From Cetobacterium ceti (GTDB lineage: Bacteria > Fusobacteriota > Fusobacteriia > Fusobacteriales > Fusobacteriaceae): DNA of 64,000 nucleotides. Under the pieces are notes generated by a model, which saw only the letters and a program-made list of their open reading frames with translations, ran no database searches and was not told the origin of the DNA. Within the stretch, counting starts at the first letter, position 1, and every line of letters begins with the position of its first letter. The position numbers and the translations under genes were made by a program. This document shows, one piece after another, positions 1 to 7,973 of the stretch. The stretch covers positions 248,001 to 312,000 of the forward strand of contig NZ_FUWX01000004.1 of assembly GCF_900167275.1 (NCBI RefSeq). The letters are read 5' to 3'.

Positions 1-247
1 ATTTTAAAGATTCCTTCATATTTATTTTATAATTTTCAACAAAAGGTTTAATTTTTTCTATAGATTTTGTTGAATTCATTTTTTTTCCATATATTTCAGA
101 TAGAAACTTTTTTCTAACAATGGCATTTAAAGGTAATTGTCCAAAAGGATTGTAATATAAAAATTTTAAGAATCCTTCTCCAGGAACATCTTCTACTAAT
201 ATTTCGCCAGTTTTTCTATCTAAATACTTTATTTTATTAAATTTCAT
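1..247 (-). CDS. psd: Phosphatidylserine decarboxylase, N-terminal part (runs off the left edge)
   Basis: Only the first 82 codons are inside the window. The ATG at 247 follows AAAGGAG with a 5-base gap. The peptide begins MKFNKIKYLDRKTGEI and contains YYNPFGQLPLN, a lysine-rich FLSEIYGKK stretch and KPFVENYKI. This matches, from memory, the N-terminus of clostridial and fusobacterial phosphatidylserine decarboxylases, which make phosphatidylethanolamine from phosphatidylserine at the inner membrane. The pyruvoyl-forming LGST-type cleavage site would lie beyond the edge and cannot be checked. It is divergent from mgsA, with about 70 bases between the two starts. Confidence 0.82.
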   Translation of the reverse strand, partial: MKFNKIKYLDRKTGEILVEDVPGEGFLKFLYYNPFGQLPLNAIVRKKFLSEIYGKKMNSTKSIEKIKPFVENYKINMKESLK

Positions 248-319
248 AAAAACTCCTTTAATATGTTTGTAATCTAATGTATAATTCTATTAGAGCAAAA
301 AAAAAGGGGGATGCAAATT

Positions 320-685
320 TTGAAAAAAATAGCACTGATAGCACATGATAACATGAAATTAGAAATGATACAATTTGTAAAGGATAACGTAAAGTTCTTT
401 TCACAATTTGAACTTATAGCTACAGGTACAACAGGTACTAAAATAATGGAAGCTACAGGTTTAACTATAGAAAGATATAAATCAGGTCCTCTAGGTGGAG
501 ATCAGCAAATAGGAGCAGATATTGCCACAGATAAAATAGGAGCTGTTTTCTTTTTTAGAGATGCTCTAACTGCACAGCCACATGAACCGGATATAATGGC
601 CCTAATAAGACTTGCAGATGTTCATAAAATCCCAATGGCAACTAATTCATCTACTGCTAAAATACTATTAAAAGGATTACAATAG
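320..685 (+). CDS. mgsA: Methylglyoxal synthase (TTG start preferred)
   Basis: Converts dihydroxyacetone phosphate to methylglyoxal and phosphate, a bypass of lower glycolysis in the cytosol. The family landmarks are all present: [12 protein letters not shown] at the start, ATGTTG in the phosphate-binding region, [14 protein letters not shown] with the catalytic Asp, [15 protein letters not shown], and the C-terminal [12 protein letters not shown]. An ATG lies at 311, but the GGGGG ribosome binding site (306-310) abuts it with no gap. The in-frame TTG at 320 sits 9 bases from that site and gives the usual N-terminus ([10 protein letters not shown]), so TTG is the likelier start. It is a single-gene unit followed by a hairpin. 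Confidence 0.93.
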   Translation: MKKIALIAHDNMKLEMIQFVKDNVKFFSQFELIATGTTGTKIMEATGLTIERYKSGPLGGDQQIGADIATDKIGAVFFFRDALTAQPHEPDIMALIRLADVHKIPMATNSSTAKILLKGLQ

Positions 686-711
686 GCTGACCTTAAAGGC
701 CAGCCTTTTTA
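685..711 (+). terminator. Rho-independent terminator of mgsA
   Basis: GGCTGACCTT pairs with AGGCCAGCC around a tiny loop and is followed by TTTTT. It starts at the last base of the mgsA stop codon. Confidence 0.85.
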
Positions 712-2223
712 ATTTTTAATTTCCTGTTTTATTTTTTTTATTAAAGAATATTTTAACTTTAATAAATCCTTAGAAAGATCCACTTTATATTTGTGAGGAT
801 TTTCTAATCTTTTTCTTTCTCTAGAAAAATCATTTAAAGATTCTAGATAATATTCTCTTGAAGAAAATATATCAAGTAATATGCTATATTCCTTTTCATT
901 AACAATTCCATTTTTTACAAAGGTCTTAGTTAATTTTTTAAAAGTATAAGTTTCTTTTTTTAAAGTGCTATTTTTAAATTCATATTTCTCATCCCTAATT
1001 ACAAGATCTTCACGATCTAATAGAGTATCCTTATCTTCATCGTTATTCACAAGTGTTATTAAATCTGCGTAAGCTTCATGATTGTGATCAAAAATTCTAT
1101 AAACCTCTTTAAAACCAGGATTAGATATTTTTATAACATCTTCAGAAAGCTTTATAACAGGTTCCTTATCAATTTCAACAATTTTATAAACTCCTCCAAA
1201 GCATGGGTTAGATTTACTAACAGCAATAGCATCTCCCACACCGAATAAATCTACTGCAGCTTCCTGTTCCTTTAAAGATTTAATAAGAGATTCATTTAAA
1301 GAATTAGTTAAAAATATTTTAGCCTTTTTAAGGCCAGCATTATCCAATATAGTTCTACATTTTTTGGATAAATAAGCTAAATCTCCAGAATCGATACGAA
1401 CTCCATATATTCCATTATATGAATCATCAATATTATTTTCTTTAAAAGCTTTAATTGCATTTAAAATTCCAATTTCTATTGTATTATAAGTATCAATTAA
1501 TAAAATTAAAGAATTTTGTTTTCTATTTTGTCTATGTTTTATAAAAGCGTTGAAAGCTTTTATTTCTGCTTCTTTTCCAACTCCAAAAGTTTGAATGAAA
1601 GAGTGGGACATAGTTCCCACACTAGGTACATTATATTTATATTCAGTAACTAGATTAGAATGAGAAACACAGCCTCCGATTATAGAAGCTTTAGTTCCTG
1701 CTACGGCACTATCAAACCCATGAGCTCTTCTACTACCAAATGAACTAACAGGAATTGGATGAGCAGCTCTAGTTATTCTAGAAGCTTTAGTTGCAATAGC
1801 AAGTTGCATATTCATTATATTTAAAATAGGAGTTTCTAATATTTTAGCTTGAATAAGAGGAGCTTTAATTGTGATTACCGGTTCATTAGGGTAAACGATT
1901 TCTCCATCTCTCATAGCATATAGATCTCCTGTAAATGTCATTTTTGATAAAAAACTAACTAGATGTTCCTCTTCAATTATTTGTGAAAAATAATATTTTT
2001 TTTCTTCTTCGCTTGTGTTATTTAATATTTTTATAAGATTAATAACCTCTTGAATTCCAGAAACAACAGCAAATCCCCCATCTTCTGTTTTTCTAAAATA
2101 CATATCAAAAACAGCTTCTTTATTTTCCATACCTTCCATAAGAAAGACATCACTTTCTGTATATTGATATCTATCTGAGTTAATAACCTTAGCAAATTCC
2201 GTAAGAATATTTTCTTTTATCAT
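709..2223 (-). CDS. pncB: Nicotinate phosphoribosyltransferase
   Basis: Makes nicotinate mononucleotide from nicotinate and PRPP (Preiss-Handler NAD salvage). The 504-residue length and the motifs fit the long bacterial/eukaryotic-type NAPRTase: YPNEPVITIKAP, the SFGSRRAHGFDSA phosphate-binding loop, GTKASIIGGCVSHSN, RIDSGDLAYLS, FLTNSLNE and VGDAIAVSKSNPCFGGVYK. A GTG at 2229 is possible, but the GAGGGG ribosome binding site overlaps it. The ATG at 2223 is 5 bases from that site and is preferred. Monocistronic, with a good promoter upstream on the minus strand. Confidence 0.93.
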   Translation of the reverse strand: MIKENILTEFAKVINSDRYQYTESDVFLMEGMENKEAVFDMYFRKTEDGGFAVVSGIQEVINLIKILNNTSEEEKKYYFSQIIEEEHLVSFLSKMTFTGDLYAMRDGEIVYPNEPVITIKAPLIQAKILETPILNIMNMQLAIATKASRITRAAHPIPVSSFGSRRAHGFDSAVAGTKASIIGGCVSHSNLVTEYKYNVPSVGTMSHSFIQTFGVGKEAEIKAFNAFIKHRQNRKQNSLILLIDTYNTIEIGILNAIKAFKENNIDDSYNGIYGVRIDSGDLAYLSKKCRTILDNAGLKKAKIFLTNSLNESLIKSLKEQEAAVDLFGVGDAIAVSKSNPCFGGVYKIVEIDKEPVIKLSEDVIKISNPGFKEVYRIFDHNHEAYADLITLVNNDEDKDTLLDREDLVIRDEKYEFKNSTLKKETYTFKKLTKTFVKNGIVNEKEYSILLDIFSSREYYLESLNDFSRERKRLENPHKYKVDLSKDLLKLKYSLIKKIKQEIKN

Positions 2224-2256
2224 TGCCACCCCTCGAAATGTTAATCTTTCTTACAA

Positions 2257-2285
2257 ATTATATCATTTATTTAAATATTTTCCAA
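2257..2285 (-). promoter_or_regulatory. Promoter of pncB
   Basis: Reading leftward: TTGGAA, a 17-base spacer, then TATAAT, about 34 bases before the ATG. TGATATAAT also fits an extended -10. Confidence 0.7.
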
Positions 2286-2356
2286 ATACTAATACTTTTA
2301 ATAGGGAGATGTAGTATAATATTTTTATAATTTATTTAAAAATTGAAGGAGGCAAA

Positions 2357-2809
2357 ATGAGAGGGGTAGTACAAAGAGTTACAAAAGCATCTGTAACAGT
2401 TGACGGAGAGATTATTGGAAAAATTGAAAAGGGATTATTAGTGTTATTAGGAGTAACACATAGTGATAGTGAAAAAGAAGTAAAGTGGTTAAGTAAAAAA
2501 ATAAAGGACTTACGTATTTTTGAAGATGAAGATGGGAAAATGAACCTAGGGTTAGAGGATATAAAGGGAGATATTTTAGTGGTTTCTCAATTTACTCTTT
2601 ATGGAGATTGTATAAAGGGTAGAAGACCATCTTTTATAGAGGCGGCAAAACCAGAAATGGCAAATAAATTATATGAAAAATTTATAGAAGAATTAAAAAA
2701 TTATAATATAAAAGTAGAAACTGGAGAATTTGGGGCAGATATGAAAGTAGAGTTATTAAATGATGGACCTGTGACTTTAGTTATAGATACTCCAGAAAAT
2801 ATAAAATAG
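2357..2809 (+). CDS. dtd: D-aminoacyl-tRNA deacylase
   Basis: Hydrolyses D-aminoacyl-tRNA (and glycyl-tRNA-Ala), keeping D-amino acids out of translation. The 150-residue length is standard. Both active-site blocks of the homodimeric family are present: [17 protein letters not shown] and, near the C-terminus, [12 protein letters not shown], which carries the Gly-cisPro pair. The start begins MRGVVQRV, follows GGAGG, and is the family's usual N-terminus. The next gene starts 43 bases on in the same direction and is probably cotranscribed. Confidence 0.97.
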   Translation: MRGVVQRVTKASVTVDGEIIGKIEKGLLVLLGVTHSDSEKEVKWLSKKIKDLRIFEDEDGKMNLGLEDIKGDILVVSQFTLYGDCIKGRRPSFIEAAKPEMANKLYEKFIEELKNYNIKVETGEFGADMKVELLNDGPVTLVIDTPENIK

Positions 2810-2852
2810 TATATAAAAATTAAAAGAATATTTTTTAGAAAGGATTACTAAG

Positions 2853-3866
2853 ATGGACATTAAAGAAGTTAAAGAAAATGCTAAGGAAAGAATGAAGGGT
2901 TTTTGTAATCTATGTAGAGAGTGTGATGGAGTTTGGTGTGCTGGAAAAGTTCCGGGAATGGGTGGAGCTGGAACAGGAAATAGTTTTAAAAGAAACTATG
3001 AAAAATTAAAACAATTAAAAGTTATTATGAGAACATTACATAATGTAAAAAATCCTCAAATGGAGTGTGAACTTTTCGGAGAAAAACTTAGTTTTCCTGG
3101 AATTATAGCTCCTATAACAGGGACAAAATTTAATATGGGTGGATATGTAAGTGATAAAGAATATTCAGAGGACATTATTTTAGGAAGTAAACAAGCTGGA
3201 ACAATTGCAATGATAGGAGATACAGGGGATGAAAATTGTTATAAAGTTGGCTTAGAAATGATTAAAAAATATGGAAAAGGTATAGCAATAATTAAACCTC
3301 GAGAAAATAAAGAAATTATAAAAAGAATTAGAATGGCAGAAGAAGTAGGAGCATTAGGTGTAGGAATAGATGCTGATGGAGCTGGGCTTGTAACAATGAA
3401 ATTATTTGGACAACCAGTAGGACCTAAAAATTTAGATGATTTAAAGGAACTTGTAAATTCTACAAAATTACCTTTTATAGTAAAGGGAATACTAACTGTA
3501 GAAGAAGTAGAATTATGTATAGAAGCAGGGGTTCATACAGTTATTATATCTAATCATGGGGGAAGATGTTTAAATGATACTATTTCATCAGTTGAAGTTT
3601 TAGAAGAAATAGTTGAAAAAACAGGAAATAAAATAAATATCTTAGTAGATGGTTCTGTAAGAGAGGGAGTTGACATATTAAAATATTTAGCTTTAGGAGC
3701 TAAAGGAGTTTTAATTGGAAGACCTATTATATGGGGATCTATTGGTGGAAGAGAAGAAGGAGTTAAAGTTGTTTTAGACACTTTAAAAAATCAACTATAT
3801 CAGAGTATGATATTAACTGGAACAGAAAATGTTAACTCTGTTTCAAAAAAAATATTATTTAAATAA
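2853..3866 (+). CDS. FMN-dependent alpha-hydroxy-acid oxidase/dehydrogenase family protein
   Basis: A 337-residue (beta/alpha)8 flavoprotein of the lactate oxidase/glycolate oxidase family. Visible blocks are PGIIAPITG at the FMN site, LPFIVKGILTVEEV with the FMN-contacting Lys, ISNHGGRCLNDT with the catalytic His of the SNHGG motif, and ILVDGSVREGVDILKYLALGAKGVLIGRPIIWG, the C-terminal phosphate-binding signature. The N-terminus carries several cysteines (CNLCRECDGVWCAGK), typical of the anaerobe version and possibly metal- or redox-linked. The electron acceptor is unknown; a strict O2-dependent oxidase is unlikely in an anaerobe. Probably cotranscribed with dtd. Confidence 0.8.
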   Translation: MDIKEVKENAKERMKGFCNLCRECDGVWCAGKVPGMGGAGTGNSFKRNYEKLKQLKVIMRTLHNVKNPQMECELFGEKLSFPGIIAPITGTKFNMGGYVSDKEYSEDIILGSKQAGTIAMIGDTGDENCYKVGLEMIKKYGKGIAIIKPRENKEIIKRIRMAEEVGALGVGIDADGAGLVTMKLFGQPVGPKNLDDLKELVNSTKLPFIVKGILTVEEVELCIEAGVHTVIISNHGGRCLNDTISSVEVLEEIVEKTGNKINILVDGSVREGVDILKYLALGAKGVLIGRPIIWGSIGGREEGVKVVLDTLKNQLYQSMILTGTENVNSVSKKILFK

Positions 3867-3873
3867 ATTAAAG

Positions 3874-3905
3874 ATCCTCATCTAAATAGATGAGGATTTT
3901 TTTTT
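3874..3905. terminator. Terminator between convergent genes
   Basis: ATCCTCATCT-aaat-AGATGAGGAT, a perfect 10-bp stem followed by nine T residues on the plus strand. On the minus strand it is followed by a broken T-rich run, so it may serve both directions. Confidence 0.9.
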
Positions 3906-4641
3906 AAAATAAACGAGAAATCATATCTCCTAAAGAAACTAATATAATACCAACTATAAAATAGAGTGTATATGATGGAAATTTCTTTAAAAGAATATTA
4001 ATAACCTTAGAAAATCCAATTAAACCTAATCCTGTTCCAAGTGAGAAAAAGATTAAAGGTAAAATATGGAAATTACTTATAAATCCTAATATATTATAGT
4101 ATTCTCCTAAAATTAGAAGTAATAAAGAACCAGAAATTCCTGGAATTATCATAGCCCCTGCAGCAATAACTCCACAGAAAAATAATTTACTTCCATATAA
4201 ATAGGAAAAACTTCTAGTGATTTCTCCTGGAGTTGATTCAACTCCAAATTTATAAGTTACAAACATAAAACATAGAGTGAAAAATACTCCTCCTATTAAA
4301 GAATATAAATTCTTTTTAGAAAAAGATTGATTCTTTAAGATAAAGGGAATACTTGGTAAAATTAAAAGTATAAAAATAATAGTTGTTATAGTAGGGTAGT
4401 TACTATAGGAAAATTCAATAATTTTTGCAAATAATAAAATACCTATAACAGCTCCTAGAGCTATTTGAAGTAAAAATTTTCCATATTCTATTTTTTTATT
4501 GAAAGACACAATAAAAAAATTACCTATGGCTTCGGTTAATTTGTCGTAAACACCTAAAACAACAGCTAATGTACCTCCTGAAACACCTGGAATAACATTA
4601 GCTACACCAATTCCAATACCTTTTAAAATATTTTTTAGCAT
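3904..4641 (-). CDS. DUF368 membrane protein (PopT-type polyprenyl-phosphate translocase)
   Basis: A 245-residue integral membrane protein with about eight hydrophobic segments and the DUF368 hallmark near its N-terminus (GVANVIPGVSGGTLAVVLGVYDKLTEA). A related inverted block recurs at GAMIIPGISGSLLLLILGEYYNI, as expected from the family's internal duplication. DUF368 members have been reported to return undecaprenyl phosphate across the cytoplasmic membrane for reuse in wall and O-glycan synthesis. The ATG at 4641 follows AGGAGG by 4 bases and overlaps the stop of the upstream gene by one base (TAATG), so translation is probably coupled. A further upstream in-frame ATG is rejected for lack of a ribosome binding site. 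Confidence 0.85.
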   Translation of the reverse strand: MLKNILKGIGIGVANVIPGVSGGTLAVVLGVYDKLTEAIGNFFIVSFNKKIEYGKFLLQIALGAVIGILLFAKIIEFSYSNYPTITTIIFILLILPSIPFILKNQSFSKKNLYSLIGGVFFTLCFMFVTYKFGVESTPGEITRSFSYLYGSKLFFCGVIAAGAMIIPGISGSLLLLILGEYYNILGFISNFHILPLIFFSLGTGLGLIGFSKVINILLKKFPSYTLYFIVGIILVSLGDMISRLF

Positions 4642-5738
4642 TAATCCTCCTGATTTTTTTGTAAAATTCCTTGGCAAAAGAAGGAATTTTTATAATAAAT
4701 ATAAATAATACCATTGTAGATTGGAGAATATTTTATATTAACTATTTCTCCTAGAATACTTTCTAAATTTTTATTAGTGTAGATATTATTTTTTAATCGT
4801 ACTCCATAGTTGTAGACTTTCCGTTTAGTATTTAAAAGAAAAAAATCTAAATTATTAAAAGGAAAGTTGTTTTTTTCTAAAAATTCAATGGATTTAGAAA
4901 TGTCATTTTTATGAAAGAAATATTTTTTAACATAATTATCTATAATTTCTAAGGGTGTATTTTTATTTATAGAAAATTTTCTAAGTAGATCATTTTCTAA
5001 ATAATTACAAAATTTTTTAATAGAAGTGTGCTCAAATTCTTCATAGGAAAATTCAATTTGAGTTTTAAAAAAGCATTCTCGAAATATTTTTTTGCTAGGT
5101 TCTTTTATGTTCTCAGAAATATATATTTTTTTAGGATAAGATTCTGATTTTATAATTGAAGACCAAATAAAAGGAAATAACTTTTGAAAACTTTGTTTTT
5201 TACTATCGAAGTTATAGTTTATTATTTTATAATCAGTCATATCAAAAAAAAGTGTTAAATAAAAAATAGAATTATGTATATTATTATTTGGGCAATAAAT
5301 TAGTTGCTGATACATACCTAAAACAGACCCATTATTGGCAATTTTTTTTATGTGATAAATAGAAGAATTTTTAACAAAGGAATCTAAATTATTAATAATT
5401 CTATAAAATGTAGGATAACTTATGTCACATTGAACATTGGGAACTTTATTTTTAAATGTGTTATATAATTTAGAAATGGATAGATCACAATTTTCTTTGT
5501 GAATTTTTTTTATAATTTTTAAAGAGGTATCATCAATTTTTTTTGGTAAATCTTTATCATTTCTAGATTTTTTTTCAAGACCATTAAGGCCTTTTTCTTT
5601 ATATGATTTAACCCAACGTTTTAAGGTGGCATAGGAAATTTTAGATTCATTTTCAATATCTTTAAGTTTTTTTTCCTTCGAGAAAAAAGGTTTTATAATT
5701 TTTAGACGCTCCTCTGCGAGTTCTTTTTTCTCTGGCAT
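4641..5738 (-). CDS. Helix-turn-helix protein derived from a Mu/IS481-like transposase, catalytic core degenerate
   Basis: 365 residues. Residues 1-60 are a homeodomain-like helix-turn-helix of the transposase type (LKDIENESKISYATLKRWVKSYKEKGLNGLEKKSR). A second winged segment follows (SISKLYNTFK...ISYPTFYRIINN). The middle resembles an rve/DDE integrase core in layout (FYLTLFFDMTDYKIINYNFD), but the expected acidic triad is not obvious: the first Asp position reads GMYQQL and the TDNG position reads ISENI. The C-terminal Mu-type beta barrel is recognisable (KVYNYGVRLKNNIYTN). No terminal inverted repeats or target duplication were seen. The stop overlaps the DUF368 start, which suggests a domesticated regulator rather than a mobile element. 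Function not known. Confidence 0.65.
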   Translation of the reverse strand: MPEKKELAEERLKIIKPFFSKEKKLKDIENESKISYATLKRWVKSYKEKGLNGLEKKSRNDKDLPKKIDDTSLKIIKKIHKENCDLSISKLYNTFKNKVPNVQCDISYPTFYRIINNLDSFVKNSSIYHIKKIANNGSVLGMYQQLIYCPNNNIHNSIFYLTLFFDMTDYKIINYNFDSKKQSFQKLFPFIWSSIIKSESYPKKIYISENIKEPSKKIFRECFFKTQIEFSYEEFEHTSIKKFCNYLENDLLRKFSINKNTPLEIIDNYVKKYFFHKNDISKSIEFLEKNNFPFNNLDFFLLNTKRKVYNYGVRLKNNIYTNKNLESILGEIVNIKYSPIYNGIIYIYYKNSFFCQGILQKNQED

Positions 5739-5772
5739 TTTAACATCCCCTTTCTAGAATAATTGTGTATTT

Positions 5773-5801
5773 ATAATACTATGTATTTAAATAATAGTCA
5801 A
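5773..5801 (-). promoter_or_regulatory. Promoter of the transposase-like/DUF368 pair
   Basis: Leftward TTGACT, 17-base spacer, TATTAT, about 35 bases before the ATG at 5738. Confidence 0.65.
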
Positions 5802-5854
5802 TTAATCTTAAAATGAAATTGTAAAAAAAGGCTCATTTAATGTGATAAAAAAAC

Positions 5855-5883
5855 TTGACTTTTTTTAATTGAAAATGTATTCT
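5855..5883 (+). promoter_or_regulatory. Promoter of the PTS permease
   Basis: TTGACT, 17-base spacer, TATTCT, followed by a leader of about 45 bases. It is divergent from the promoter at 5773-5801. Confidence 0.6.
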
Positions 5884-5935
5884 TTTAGTGTAAAAGATAA
5901 AAAAAATAAACTTTATTATGAATTTAGGAGGAAAT

Positions 5936-7414
5936 ATGAAGATCTTTGCAGAAGTTCAAAAGATTGGTAAAGCTTTGATGACCCCAGTGGCGATATTACC
6001 AGCAGCAGGAATATTCCTAGCAGCAGGAAATAAATTAGGTATACCTTTAATGGAACAAGCAGGAGGAATAATATTTGGAAATCTACCATTACTATTTGCA
6101 GTAGGAGCTGCTATTGGTTTAGTAGGTGGAGATGGAATAGCAGCCTTAGCAGCAATAGTTGCGATTTTAATAATGAATGTTACTATGGGAGTAATGACAG
6201 GTGCAGCAGCAGGAGTTGCAGCACATAACCAAGCTTTTGCTATGGTTATGGGAGTACCTACTTTACAAACAGGTGTATTTGGAGGATTAATAGCAGGTAT
6301 TATTGCAGCAATCTGTTACAAGAAATTTTATAAAACAGAGTTACCAGCATTTTTAGGTTTCTTTGCAGGAAAAAGATTAGTTCCTATTGTAACAGCAGTT
6401 GTGGCATTTTTAGTAGGTTTAGCTATGCCTTATATTTGGCAACCAGTTCAAATAGGTTTAGCAAAATTATCTTATTTAGCAAATAATACAAATACAGATG
6501 TTTCAACATTTATATTTGGTTTAATAGAAAGAGCATTAATTCCGTTTGGATTACACCATATATTCTATGCTCCATTCTGGTTCCAATTTGGAGATTATAC
6601 AAATAATGCAGGACAAGTTGTAAATGGAGACCAAGCAATTTGGTTTGCAATGTTAAAAGATGGAGTTAAAAATTTTTCATCACCAACTTATTCAGGTGCA
6701 GGAAAATTCATGGCAGGGAAGTTCCCATTCATGATGTTTGGATTACCAGCAGCAGCATTAGCTATGTATCATGAGGCTAAACCAGAAAATAAAAAAGTTG
6801 TGGGAGGTATTTTATTCTCAGCAGCTTTAACATCATTCCTAACAGGAATTACAGAACCAATTGAGTTTTCATTTCTATTTGTAGCACCAGTATTATATGG
6901 AATTCACTGTGTGTTTGCAGCATTATCATTTATGGTAATGAATATGTTACACGTTAGAATAGGTATGACATTCTCTGGAGGAGTAATTGACTACATTATG
7001 TTTGGTGTTATTCCAGGAACTGAAGGTTTTGAAACTAACTGGCAAATGGTTATAGTTGTAGGGATAGCTTTAGCAATAATATATTATTTTGGATTTAGAT
7101 TCTTTATTAGAAAGTTTAATTTAATGACTCCAGGAAGAGAAGAGATTGCTGAAGAAGAAACAGCTAATGTGAAAGTTGATGGAAATGAATTGGCAGTATT
7201 AGTTCTAAACGCTCTTGGTGGAAAAGAAAATATTGTGTCTGTAGACGCATGTATAACAAGATTAAGAGTAGAAGTTAAAGATACAGCTAAAGTAAACGAT
7301 GGGGAACTTAAAAAATTAGGTGCAAGTGGAGTTCTTAAAGTTGGTAAAAATGGAGTTCAAGCAATATTTGGTGCGAAGGCACAATTTATAGCAAATGATA
7401 TAAAAGGATTATAA
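5936..7414 (+). CDS. ptsG: PTS transporter, glucose/maltose-type EIICB
   Basis: A 492-residue sugar-specific phosphotransferase permease. Residues 1-400 form the EIIC membrane domain of the glucose superfamily ([20 protein letters not shown] at the N-terminus, [15 protein letters not shown], and [15 protein letters not shown], the GITEP sugar-site motif). Residues about 420-492 are EIIB, with the phosphorylation Cys439 in [11 protein letters not shown]. There is no EIIA, which must come in trans. The exact sugar (glucose, N-acetylglucosamine or maltose) cannot be told; the symbol is given for the subfamily. The ATG at 5936 is chosen because TTAGGAGGAAAT precedes it; the ATG at 5918 lies before that site. 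Confidence 0.88.
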   Translation: MKIFAEVQKIGKALMTPVAILPAAGIFLAAGNKLGIPLMEQAGGIIFGNLPLLFAVGAAIGLVGGDGIAALAAIVAILIMNVTMGVMTGAAAGVAAHNQAFAMVMGVPTLQTGVFGGLIAGIIAAICYKKFYKTELPAFLGFFAGKRLVPIVTAVVAFLVGLAMPYIWQPVQIGLAKLSYLANNTNTDVSTFIFGLIERALIPFGLHHIFYAPFWFQFGDYTNNAGQVVNGDQAIWFAMLKDGVKNFSSPTYSGAGKFMAGKFPFMMFGLPAAALAMYHEAKPENKKVVGGILFSAALTSFLTGITEPIEFSFLFVAPVLYGIHCVFAALSFMVMNMLHVRIGMTFSGGVIDYIMFGVIPGTEGFETNWQMVIVVGIALAIIYYFGFRFFIRKFNLMTPGREEIAEEETANVKVDGNELAVLVLNALGGKENIVSVDACITRLRVEVKDTAKVNDGELKKLGASGVLKVGKNGVQAIFGAKAQFIANDIKGL

Positions 7415-7429
7415 TAGATTTATAAATAG

Positions 7430-7505
7430 ATCTCTCCTGTAGGTTCTTGACAAAATTATTCTTCTAAAGGATAATTAAAGAAAGATACACAGGGGGGATT
7501 TTTTT
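7430..7505 (+). other. Long-range inverted repeat that can hide the ribosome binding site of the next gene
   Basis: ATCTCTCCTGT (7430-7440) can pair with ACAGGGGGGAT (7489-7499), 11 bp with two G-U pairs, enclosing 48 bases and followed by a run of T. It could end ptsG transcripts. The right arm contains the AGGGGGG ribosome binding site of the lipoprotein gene at 7506, and the promoter of that gene lies inside the loop. Confidence 0.45.
7447..7475 (+). promoter_or_regulatory. Promoter of the META lipoprotein gene
   Basis: TTGACA, 17-base spacer, GATAAT. One of the best consensus promoters in the window. The start point would be near 7482, downstream of the left arm of the inverted repeat at 7430. 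Confidence 0.8.
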
Positions 7506-7922
7506 ATGAATAAAAAAAATATTTTTTTAGTTATGATTTTTTTGATTGTAATAGGGTGTACAAGGGGAAATATAAAAGGAAAAGATAATTTTAAACAGAT
7601 AGTTGGAAAAGAATATTATTTAGAGTTAAATAATAAAGTAAGTGATATAAATATTAACTTTGAGGGGAATAGAGTTTATGGTTTTGGGGGAATTAATAGA
7701 TATTTTGGAGAATATGAACTGGGAAAAGATGAAAAAGTAGTTATAAAAAATATAGGAAGAACAAGAATGGGTGGAGATCCATTAGTAATGAAAGAGGAAA
7801 ATGATTATATAGATAATTTAGAAAATATAGAAAAATATAAAATAAGAAATCAGAATTTATTTTTAGAGACAAAAAATAAAAAAGTATTAAAATTTGTATT
7901 AAAAGAAGGAAAAAGCAAATAG
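7506..7922 (+). CDS. META-domain lipoprotein (HslJ/DUF306-like)
   Basis: 138 residues. A short hydrophobic signal ends in the lipobox IVIGC, so the mature protein is probably lipid-anchored at its Cys and faces the periplasm or outer membrane. The rest has the META pattern: a first strand (VGKEYYLEL), a YGFGGINRYFGEYELG block equivalent to the family's GCNRF.G.Y, then IGRTRMGGDPLVMKEENDYIDNL, and a final strand. HslJ-type proteins are linked to heat and novobiocin tolerance in E. coli; the molecular role is unknown. Transcribed from its own promoter and closed by a hairpin. Confidence 0.75.
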   Translation: MNKKNIFLVMIFLIVIGCTRGNIKGKDNFKQIVGKEYYLELNNKVSDININFEGNRVYGFGGINRYFGEYELGKDEKVVIKNIGRTRMGGDPLVMKEENDYIDNLENIEKYKIRNQNLFLETKNKKVLKFVLKEGKSK

Positions 7923-7930
7923 GTTTATAA

Positions 7931-7959
7931 AAAGTTAGCAAGGAAGCTAACTTTTTTTT
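7931..7959 (+). terminator. Terminator of the META lipoprotein gene
   Basis: AAAGTTAGC-aaggaa-GCTAACTTT followed by more T residues. Confidence 0.9.
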
Positions 7960-7973
7960 ATATGGAGGAAAGA

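Noticed and set aside
3904-5738. The DUF368 and transposase-like pair as an insertion sequence
   Set aside because: No terminal inverted repeats or target-site duplication were found, and the acidic triad is not visible. The second gene is a complete membrane protein with family motifs.
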